A model generated the notes under the pieces. The model had not been told where the DNA came from. It saw nothing but the letters and a program-made list of their open reading frames with translations, and searched no databases. A DNA stretch of 12,337 nt from Rhodospirillaceae bacterium CCH5-H10 (GTDB lineage Bacteria > Pseudomonadota > Alphaproteobacteria > Reyranellales > Reyranellaceae), in the NCBI GenBank assembly GCA_001557035.1, contig LSKJ01000604.1, positions 1 to 12,337 on the forward strand, in the 5' to 3' direction. Made by a program: the position numbers and the translations under genes. How positions within the stretch are numbered: position 1 is the stretch's first letter; every line of letters begins with the position of its first letter. This document shows, one piece after another, positions 6,810 to 12,337 of the stretch.

Positions 6810-7373
6810 ATGCTGGTCTCGCTTCTCGTCGCCTCTCTTCTCGTCATGGGCAGCCCCGGTCCCTCGACGATCAGCGTCACGGCCGTTGGGGCGGCGTTCG
6901 GCCTGCGCCGGTCCATCGCCTACACGTCGGGGCTGATCGCCGGCACCGTTCTCGTCCTGCTCGCGGTGTCGACAGGCGTGGTGACCATGCTGCTGGCCGT
7001 GCCGCGGATTGCGCCCGTGCTGCTCGTCGCGTCGGCCGGCTACATCCTCTATCTCGCCTTCCGGATCGCAACGGCGCCGCCGCTCACGACGCCCGATCGC
7101 TCGCGCGACGCGCCGTCCTTCGCGGGCGGTCTCCTGCTGGCCCTCGCCAACCCCAAGGCCTATGTCGCCATCGCGGCCGTGTTCGCGGGCTCGAGCCTCC
7201 CGGCCTCGCTCAAGGTCGCCGTTCTTGCCGCCATGGTGGTGCTGATCCACGGAGCGTGGCTGGCCGCGGGGGCAGCCTTCGCGCAGGTCCTGGGCGATCC
7301 CGTCTGGTCGCGGCGCGTCAACGTCTCGCTTGCCGTGGCGCTGGTGGCGGCGACGGCCTACTCGCTCACGTAG
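6810..7373 (+). CDS. LysE/RhtB family amino acid exporter
   Basis: 187-residue integral membrane protein, slightly shorter than the usual 200-210. The family hallmarks are the PGPST motif at 16-20 near the N-terminus, the GYILYLAFR segment at 77-85 and ANPKAY at 113-118. Hydrophobic spans at about 1-24, 38-62, 65-87, 105-128, 134-160 and 168-187 fit the six-helix topology. LysE-type proteins export amino acids or small metabolites. It lies 51 bases after the M28 gene on the same strand and could relieve build-up of released amino acids, though co-transcription is unproved. No clear Shine-Dalgarno precedes the ATG. Its last 16 bases overlap the end of the opposite-strand exporter gene. Confidence 0.85.
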   Translation: MLVSLLVASLLVMGSPGPSTISVTAVGAAFGLRRSIAYTSGLIAGTVLVLLAVSTGVVTMLLAVPRIAPVLLVASAGYILYLAFRIATAPPLTTPDRSRDAPSFAGGLLLALANPKAYVAIAAVFAGSSLPASLKVAVLAAMVVLIHGAWLAAGAAFAQVLGDPVWSRRVNVSLAVALVAATAYSLT

Positions 7374-8830
7374 CGCGCCGCGTCCGTGCGCGGGGCCTGT
7401 GGCGGCGTGGGACGCAGCAGCGATATCAAGCCGGCGAGGGCCGCCAGGCACCCAAGCAACAGGATGACCTCGCGACTGGCTGCCACGAGCGATGCCGTCG
7501 GCAGGCCGAGCGTACTGCCGTCGGCCCGGCCGAGGCCCAGCGCGAACAGGGTCGAGGCGCCGGCGATGCCGGTGCTCATGCCGATCAGGCGTACGACGTT
7601 CAGCACGCTCCCCGCCTGTCCCGTCTGTTCGGGCGGCGCGGTCGACATGATCGCGCTGGTGTTGGGCGAGATGAAGAGGCCCTGTCCGACGCCGAAGATC
7701 GCCAGCGCGAGCGTGACCAGCGGCAGCTTGTCGGCCGAGCCGTCGAGGAAGACGTAGATCATCGCCAGGCTCGCAATGCAGATCAGCATGCCGAACGAGG
7801 TCGGTGGGCGCGCCCCGAACCGGTCGTAGAGGGCGCCGCCGACGGGCGCGAGCAGGCCCAGGGTGACGGGCAGGATCGACAGTCTCAGTCCCGCCGCCAG
7901 CGCCGAATCGTCGTAGATCCGCACGAGCACGAAGGGGATGAGGAAGAACACGCCGAACAACACGGCGTAGGAAAGGAAGTTCGCCGCGTTGCCCAGCAGG
8001 AAGGCGCGCTTGGTGAGGAGATGCAGGTCGAGCAGGGGGGCCGCGGCGCGGCGCTCCGCCCGCACGAACAGCACCAGGAACAGGATGCCGAAGAGCAGGC
8101 AGCCGATCAGGGCGGGCGAGGTGAAGCCCCAGGCATGGCCCTCGTTCAGCACGGCGACGACCGCCGTCAGGGCCGGCGCGATCAGGAGTGCGCCGTACCA
8201 GTCGAAGCGCCCCGTGTGCGGCGAGGCCTTGGTCTGGGGCAGGGTGAGCCAGCCCAGCAGGATGCCGATCAGCCCCATCGGCACGTTGATCCAGAAGGCC
8301 CACTGCCAGCCCAGCGTATCGAGGATCAGGCCGCCGATGGCCGGACCTGCGCCCAGGCCGATGGCCTGCGCCGCCGATTGCAGGCCGAGGCCGCGCCCGT
8401 GTTCCGCCGGGCCGGTGGCCATCACGACGATGGCGATGCTGTTCGAGGTCAGGAGAGCGGCGCCGACGCTCTGCAGGATGCGGAAGAAGATCAGCGTCGG
8501 CAGGTCGGTGGCGAAGCCACACAGGCCCGAGCCGATGATGAAGAGCAGGAAGCCGCCGAGGTAGAGCAGCTTGCGGCCGAACATGTCGGCCAGCCGTCCG
8601 AAGATCGGCGTGAACGACGCCATGGCCAGCAGATAGGCGACCGCGATCCAGCTCACGCTGCTGAGGCGCGCGCCGAACTCGACTTCGAGCCGCGGCAGAA
8701 GAACCTGCGTCATGCTGGCGTCGATCTGGCCCATGCAGGCGCCGATGCACACGGTGCCCACGACGAACCAGCGATAGGATTTCAGGCGGGCGATGGCCGG
8801 CAGCGGCGGCGGCTCCTGCCCGGCCGTCAC
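7358..8830 (-). CDS. DHA2-type MFS transporter (EmrB/QacA-like, about 14 membrane helices)
   Basis: Proton-driven exporter of the major facilitator superfamily. Counting from GTG 8830 (490 residues), D37 lies in the first helix, motif A is GRLADMFGRK at 78-87, and LGWQWAFWINVPMG at 173-186 is the DHA2-typical segment; about 14 hydrophobic spans follow one another to the C-terminus. The start is uncertain. An in-frame ATG at 9013 would add about 61 residues that do not look like a protein of this family, has no ribosome site and overlaps the start of the divergent HAD gene, so GTG 8830 is preferred; its ribosome site is also weak (AAGG 14 bases upstream). A CTG preceded by GAGG also lies in frame upstream. 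The substrate (drug, dye or metabolite) is unknown. The 3' end overlaps the LysE-type gene tail to tail. Confidence 0.88.
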   Translation of the reverse strand: MTAGQEPPPLPAIARLKSYRWFVVGTVCIGACMGQIDASMTQVLLPRLEVEFGARLSSVSWIAVAYLLAMASFTPIFGRLADMFGRKLLYLGGFLLFIIGSGLCGFATDLPTLIFFRILQSVGAALLTSNSIAIVVMATGPAEHGRGLGLQSAAQAIGLGAGPAIGGLILDTLGWQWAFWINVPMGLIGILLGWLTLPQTKASPHTGRFDWYGALLIAPALTAVVAVLNEGHAWGFTSPALIGCLLFGILFLVLFVRAERRAAAPLLDLHLLTKRAFLLGNAANFLSYAVLFGVFFLIPFVLVRIYDDSALAAGLRLSILPVTLGLLAPVGGALYDRFGARPPTSFGMLICIASLAMIYVFLDGSADKLPLVTLALAIFGVGQGLFISPNTSAIMSTAPPEQTGQAGSVLNVVRLIGMSTGIAGASTLFALGLGRADGSTLGLPTASLVAASREVILLLGCLAALAGLISLLRPTPPQAPRTDAARYVSE

Positions 8831-9011
8831 GGCGGCCCGAATCGCCTTGAAGGAAAGGGGGCCGGGTGAAGCGTCGGTCAGGGCGGAATCCTCGGTGGTG
8901 TCGCCAATGCGGCGCGGCGGCTGCGGCGACGTTATCGCGTGCCCGTCGTTTGACGCCAGCCGAATTCGACTGCGATGCTGGGGCAACGGCAGGGGGAGAG
9001 GAATCGAGGAC
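8831..9011. promoter_or_regulatory. Divergent intergenic region between MFS and HAD genes
   Basis: 181 bases if the MFS gene starts at GTG 8830. On the plus strand TTGACG (8950-8955) followed after 18 bases by GATGCT (8974-8979) is a possible weak sigma-70 promoter for the HAD gene. A purine-rich GGGGGAGAGG then GAGG just before 9012 supplies its ribosome site. No inverted repeat stands out and I found no good promoter for the minus strand. Confidence 0.35.
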
Positions 9012-9740
9012 ATGGCGGGTTCGGCATCACTGGCGGCCGTCCGGGCGCTCACATTTGACGTCCAGGGCACCTGTGCCGATTTTTGCCAGCCGCTCCTGCG
9101 CATGGGCGAGGCGGTGAACCGCGCCAAGGGGCTTTCGGTCGACTGGGGCATCCTGTCCGCCGACTGGCGGGGTCTCTATCGCGCGGTGCTCGACGAGATC
9201 ATCGCGGGAAAGCGTCCGTGGCTGCGGGTGGATCGCATCTATCGCGAGACGCTGGATGTGCTGCTGCAGCAGCACGGGCTCTCGGCCACCTTCACTGCCG
9301 CCGAACGCGACGAGCTGAACCTGGTGTGGAGCCGGCTCGATGCCTGGCCCGACAGCGTGGACGGGCTCACGCGGCTGCGCCGGCGCTTCGTCACCTCGAC
9401 GCTCTCGAACGCCGGCATGAGGACCATGGTCGCGGTGGTCAAGCATGCGGGACTGCCGTTCGACGCAGTGCTGACGGCGGAACTGGCGCAGAGCTACAAA
9501 CCCGCGCCCGCCGTCTATCAGCTCGCGGTCGATCTTCTCGGGTTCCGGCCGGAGGAAATCATGATGGTGGCCTGCCACAAGTACGATCTAAAGGCGGCGC
9601 GCGCCTTCGGCATGCGCACGGCGTTCGTGGCGCGTCCGCTTGAGTTCGGGCCTGGCGTCCAACCCGACGTATCGCCTGAACCCTGGTTCGATGTCTTCGC
9701 GACGGATTTCGTGGATCTCGCGGAGGCTCTCGGAGCGTAG
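9012..9740 (+). CDS. HAD superfamily hydrolase, haloacid dehalogenase type II-like
   Basis: 242 residues with the four HAD motifs: motif I FDVQGTCAD at 15-23 (nucleophile D16), motif II TLSNAG at 130-135 (S132, N133), motif III K163 in SYKPAP with Y169 six residues later, and motif IV VACHKYDLKAAR at 186-197 (D192). The all-helical cap expected for type II dehalogenases lies between about 20 and 115. True L-2-haloacid dehalogenases have a Ser and Asn at the positions occupied here by A187 and H189 (SSNxxD pattern), so release of halide is doubtful. Homologues with HxxDL in this place are common and mostly uncharacterised; a phosphatase or other role is possible. The start has a purine-rich ribosome site. 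The gene is convergent with the metallo-beta-lactamase-fold gene, 4 bases away. Confidence 0.88.
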   Translation: MAGSASLAAVRALTFDVQGTCADFCQPLLRMGEAVNRAKGLSVDWGILSADWRGLYRAVLDEIIAGKRPWLRVDRIYRETLDVLLQQHGLSATFTAAERDELNLVWSRLDAWPDSVDGLTRLRRRFVTSTLSNAGMRTMVAVVKHAGLPFDAVLTAELAQSYKPAPAVYQLAVDLLGFRPEEIMMVACHKYDLKAARAFGMRTAFVARPLEFGPGVQPDVSPEPWFDVFATDFVDLAEALGA

Positions 9741-9744
9741 GCCG

Positions 9745-10791
9745 TCACCAGGTCGGCTTGGTCTCGAACTTCGTCGGTGCCCGGGTCTCGCGGTCCGGCG
9801 GAGGCACGCTGGCGTCGAACGTGTAGGTCGTGCCGACAGCGGACTGGCTCACCCTTTCGCCATAGGCATTGGCCAGCGCATGCAGGGCGCGCCAGCCAGT
9901 GCAATGGCCGGTGATGATGTAGCCGATGTCGAAAGGCTGCAGCGCCTCAACCGTCTGCGGGATGAGACGCTCCATGACTCCGCCCAGGTGCAGGCCGCCC
10001 ATCACGGCGTGGATCGGCACGTCAGGGAACAGGCGCTTCGCCTCGGTGCAGACGTTCACGATGCCGGCGTGCGAGCAGGCGCTGAACACGACGAGGCCGA
10101 GGTCACGCACGTTCACGATCAGCATGCGCTCGTCCATCAGGAAGGGATCGGGCCGCCACTCCTCCGAATTGTCCTTGCGGCAGAGATGATCCTTGCGGCC
10201 CTTCTCGAAGGCGCTGACCCGGGGAATCTCGCCGCTGTAGTAGAAATGATCATTGAGCAGGGTGCGGGCGCGGCCGTCGTTGACGACCCGGGCACCCTGC
10301 GTCTCCATCTGCACCGGCGTCGGCACGCGGGCGGCCGGGAAGATCGTGCCGTCCTGCAGCAGCACGCCGCGCTCGTTGAACATGCCCGGGTTCACGTGCA
10401 CCGCCACGCTGCCCCGGCCGCGGCGCGCGGCAATGGCGTCGAGTGCGGCGGGCAGGGCGCCCATATGGTCCCAGTGGCCGTGCGTGACGGCGATCTCCTC
10501 GACCTCGCCAAGATCGATCGACATGTTGCGGCAGTTGCGGATGAAGGCGGCGCCTTCGGTGCCGGTGTCGAACAGCAAGGTGTGATGCGTGGCACCGATC
10601 CTGGTCCGCAGGCGCAGTCCATAGCCAAGATTGGCTACCAGAAGCGTCTCGCCGGAAATTTCCGTCGCGCCGGCCTTGAGGATGTTGGCCATCTCCGAGG
10701 TCGCAAAGGCGGGCTTGCTCGCATAGGTGTCACTCATGTTGTCGGTGATGACATCGACGGTGAGGGAATCGACGGTGGCGAGCGTGGACAT
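9745..10791 (-). CDS. Metallo-beta-lactamase-fold hydrolase, DHPS-like subgroup
   Basis: 348 residues. The metal-binding set of the fold is complete: THGHWDHMGAL at 103-113 (H104, H106, D108, H109), SHAGIVN at 240-246 (H241) and TGHCTGWRA at 295-302 region (H296), with GGLHLGG at 265-271. The CSHAGIVN, GGLHLGG and GHCTG pattern is typical of the subgroup named after the methanopterin-pathway dihydropteroate-like synthase rather than of lactamases or glyoxalases. Bacterial members have no settled function. GGAGAG six bases before the ATG supports the start; the large open frame above it belongs to overlap with the acetyltransferase gene. It is the last visible gene of the hydrolase-GNAT-MBL group, 16 bases after the acetyltransferase stop. 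Confidence 0.9.
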   Translation of the reverse strand: MSTLATVDSLTVDVITDNMSDTYASKPAFATSEMANILKAGATEISGETLLVANLGYGLRLRTRIGATHHTLLFDTGTEGAAFIRNCRNMSIDLGEVEEIAVTHGHWDHMGALPAALDAIAARRGRGSVAVHVNPGMFNERGVLLQDGTIFPAARVPTPVQMETQGARVVNDGRARTLLNDHFYYSGEIPRVSAFEKGRKDHLCRKDNSEEWRPDPFLMDERMLIVNVRDLGLVVFSACSHAGIVNVCTEAKRLFPDVPIHAVMGGLHLGGVMERLIPQTVEALQPFDIGYIITGHCTGWRALHALANAYGERVSQSAVGTTYTFDASVPPPDRETRAPTKFETKPTW

Positions 10792-10807
10792 GGGCGTCTC
10801 TCCGGGG

Positions 10808-11299
10808 TCAGGGTGCCGGGACGAGCGAACGGCTGAGGTAGCGGACGGTCTTGGCGCCGCCGTGGATCGCGGCATGGCCGACCTCGGTGAAGCCGAGCGC
10901 CGCGTGGAATGCGTCCGAGGCGGGATTGGGCGGGTCGGAATTGACCTCGCACACGATGCGATCGTGCCCGGCGCCGGCGGCGCATCGGAAGAGGTCTTCG
11001 TAGAGCAGGACCGCCAGGCCCCGCTTGCGCATCGCCGGATCGACCACGATGCGATCGACATAGACGAAGCGGGAATGCCGGGCGCGGAACCACAGATAGT
11101 TCGGGCTGTCGTAGTCAGCGCCCTCGTCGAATGCCATCAGGAAGGCGGCGCCGTCGCCGACGCAGCGTGCATAAAAGGCCTTCCGCAGCAGATGGCTCAA
11201 CCGCTCGGGCGCCAGCCAGGAGAGTTCGACGGCGTGGGCGTTGTTGAGCGCGAGGATCGCGGCCTCGTCCGTGGCCGCGACCGGACGCGGCGCGCTCAG
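10808..11299 (-). CDS. GNAT family N-acetyltransferase, probable CTG start
   Basis: About 163 residues; transfers an acetyl group from acetyl-CoA to an amine of unknown identity. The fold is recognisable: first strand/helix with TDEAAILALNNAH (10-22), motif A YVDRIVVDPAMRKRGLA (80-96; the RKRGLA loop binds pyrophosphate, with Ala in place of the second Gly) and motif B EVNSDPPNPASDAFHAALGF (118-137). The start is unusual: no ATG or GTG lies in frame close to the domain edge. CTG at 11299 overlaps the TGA stop of the upstream hydrolase gene (CTGA) and has AAGGAG eight bases before it, giving a correct-length protein. A TTG at 11368 would add 23 residues that read through the hydrolase gene with a poorer ribosome site. 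The domain is certain, the start less so. Confidence 0.85.
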   Translation of the reverse strand: MSAPRPVAATDEAAILALNNAHAVELSWLAPERLSHLLRKAFYARCVGDGAAFLMAFDEGADYDSPNYLWFRARHSRFVYVDRIVVDPAMRKRGLAVLLYEDLFRCAAGAGHDRIVCEVNSDPPNPASDAFHAALGFTEVGHAAIHGGAKTVRYLSRSLVPAP

Positions 11300-11313
11300 G
11301 CCTTGGTCTCCTT
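11296..11313 (-). promoter_or_regulatory. Translational coupling site: Shine-Dalgarno plus CTGA stop-start overlap
   Basis: On the minus strand AAGGAG (11308-11313), inside the end of the hydrolase gene, lies eight bases before CTGA, in which TGA ends the hydrolase and CTG would start the acetyltransferase. This is the usual ATGA/GTGA coupling layout with an uncommon start codon. Confidence 0.55.
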
Positions 11314-12337
11314 CAGAAACTTCAGCAGCAGGCGGCTCACTTCGGCGGCCTGCTCCTGCTGCACCCAATGCCCGGCACCCTCGACCATGTGGATCTCCTT
11401 CATGTTCGTGCAGGCGCTCTTCTGCATCTTCTCCAGTGCGCCGGGCGACTGGTAGTTGCCCCAGTCGCTCTTGCCCGAGATGAAGGTCGAGGGCTGGTCG
11501 ATGGTGCGGCCGGTGAAGATCTCGAGTTCGGGCGTCACCCGGCCGCTGGTGCGCGCGCGATACCAGTTGAGGCCGCCCTGGAAGCCGGTGCGCTCGTACT
11601 CGCCGACATAGACCACGAGCTCGTCGTCGGTCAGCCACTTGGCGGCGGCGATCTCTGCCGCCGTCGGCATTTCCTTGGCGACCGTCTCGGCCATGCCTTC
11701 GGCCAGGTCCATGATGTAGTAGGTCGGCATCTTCGCCAGTTCCTCGGCGGTCCAGCCCTTCAACTCGTACGGCTTGTTCGCCTTCCAGTCGGCGCTCTTG
11801 TAGTGATAGTAGGCGCGCAGGAAATTGTGCAGGCCCTGTTTGGCGTGCCACTGCTCCTCGTTAGCCTCGCGCGTCGACTGATACCACTGATAATGCTTGC
11901 GCGGCCGCGGCAGCGCGGCCATCGCGGCATGGACGTCCGGCGCCTTGCCGGGAGCGGGCTTGCCGGCCGTGTCGAACGGCACGGAGGACGGCCCGGGAAA
12001 GGGCGCGCTCATCAGCACCATGCGCTTGAAGATGTCGGGCCGCACCAGCGAGGCATAGGAGGCGACCGAGGAGCCGAAATCGTGACCGACCGCGGCCTCG
12101 GCGGTGCGATGACCCAGCGCGTAGAGCACGCCGATCGCGTCGCGCAGCAGGTTGGTGAAGCGGAATCCGATCTGGTCGGCATCGAAGTCGGCGTCCCAGC
12201 CGGTCGTGCGGCCATAGCCGCGCAGGTCGGGCGCGATGGCGTGATAGCCTGCCGCGGCGAGCGCGGGCATCACCTTGCGCCAGCTGTAGGCGACCTCGGG
12301 GAAGCCGTGGAAGAGCATCACGGCGGGGCTTCCCTCC
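11296..12337 (-). CDS. Epoxide-hydrolase-like alpha/beta hydrolase, 5' end cut by window edge
   Basis: About 346 residues are visible; the first 20-30 are beyond the right edge, since the frame stays open through EGSPAVMLFHGFPE. Oxyanion-hole motif HGFPE is at about 12297-12311. Counting from the GTG at 12321, the nucleophile is D81 in GHDFGSS, the acid is probably D286 in GKSDWGN and the base is H318 in GAGHW. Two tyrosines of the epoxide-hydrolase lid appear to be present, in HYQWYQ (143-148) and LNWYR (251-255), where the soluble epoxide hydrolases have theirs. An Asp nucleophile rather than Ser, plus the two Tyr, favours epoxide hydrolase over esterase; fluoroacetate or haloalkane dehalogenase relatives share the Asp but usually not both tyrosines. 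No signal peptide is visible. It is the first visible gene of a hydrolase-acetyltransferase-MBL operon. Confidence 0.9.
   Translation of the reverse strand, partial: EGSPAVMLFHGFPEVAYSWRKVMPALAAAGYHAIAPDLRGYGRTTGWDADFDADQIGFRFTNLLRDAIGVLYALGHRTAEAAVGHDFGSSVASYASLVRPDIFKRMVLMSAPFPGPSSVPFDTAGKPAPGKAPDVHAAMAALPRPRKHYQWYQSTREANEEQWHAKQGLHNFLRAYYHYKSADWKANKPYELKGWTAEELAKMPTYYIMDLAEGMAETVAKEMPTAAEIAAAKWLTDDELVVYVGEYERTGFQGGLNWYRARTSGRVTPELEIFTGRTIDQPSTFISGKSDWGNYQSPGALEKMQKSACTNMKEIHMVEGAGHWVQQEQAAEVSRLLLKFLKETKA

Noticed and set aside
6798..8750. 650-residue minus-strand frame under LysE and MFS genes
   Set aside because: It is an Arg/Pro-rich shadow of the MFS gene frame without domain features.
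6167..8869. 900-residue plus-strand frame across M28, LysE and MFS genes
   Set aside because: It is an Arg/Gly/Gln-rich low-complexity translation with no family motif, as expected of a third-position shadow in GC-rich DNA; real genes cover it in other frames.
8831..9151. Longer N-terminus for the MFS transporter from ATG 9013 or 9151
   Set aside because: The added residues are uncharacteristic, no ribosome site precedes either ATG, and both would overlap the divergent HAD gene and remove the space for promoters.
11300..11851. 347-residue version of the acetyltransferase
   Set aside because: The N-terminal half is a shadow of the alpha/beta hydrolase gene, rich in Arg and Gly.

Overview
The window is GC-rich (roughly two thirds G+C by eye) and densely packed. 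Genes are often separated by 0-30 bases. The gene families, together with a palindromic intergenic element of the type scattered through alphaproteobacterial genomes, suggest a free-living alphaproteobacterium (Rhizobiales or Reyranella-like). That placement is inference; there is no rRNA or other phylogenetic marker here. I see no tRNA, rRNA, CRISPR array, insertion sequence or phage gene, and no gene-free stretch longer than about 180 bases.

Region 1 (1-4494, minus strand) is one probable operon, read from right to left. It encodes an ABC ATPase, a periplasmic polar-amino-acid binding protein, one inner-membrane permease, an M20 metallopeptidase/deacylase and a ureohydrolase (agmatinase/arginase superfamily) that runs off the left edge. 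The last three genes are translationally coupled or nearly so. A 101-bp element of five consecutive hairpins sits between the binding-protein and permease genes. The simplest reading is an uptake-and-catabolism unit for an amidated or acylated guanidino or amino compound: import, M20 amide cleavage, then ureohydrolase action. The ureohydrolase lacks one of the six usual metal ligands (His to Gly in the GGDHS motif), so its substrate and chemistry are uncertain.

Region 2 (4495-7373, plus strand) is transcribed divergently. A LysR regulator is followed after 3 bases by an M28-family metallopeptidase and, 51 bases later, by a LysE/RhtB-type amino-acid exporter. The 116-bp intergenic region contains two inverted repeats and probably carries the regulator's operator and both promoters.

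Region 3 (7358-9740) holds a DHA2-type drug/metabolite exporter on the minus strand, whose end overlaps the LysE-type gene tail to tail. Divergent from it is a HAD hydrolase annotated by similarity as a type II haloacid dehalogenase but with changed active-site positions.

Region 4 (9745-12337, minus strand) is a second probable operon: an epoxide-hydrolase-like alpha/beta hydrolase (5' end cut by the window edge), a GNAT acetyltransferase that appears to start at CTG overlapping the hydrolase stop codon, and a DHPS-like metallo-beta-lactamase-fold protein.

Nothing here is a clearly new defence or mobile system. The most noteworthy items are the palindromic element inside the transporter operon, the altered ureohydrolase within an import/deacylase operon, and the probable CTG start.
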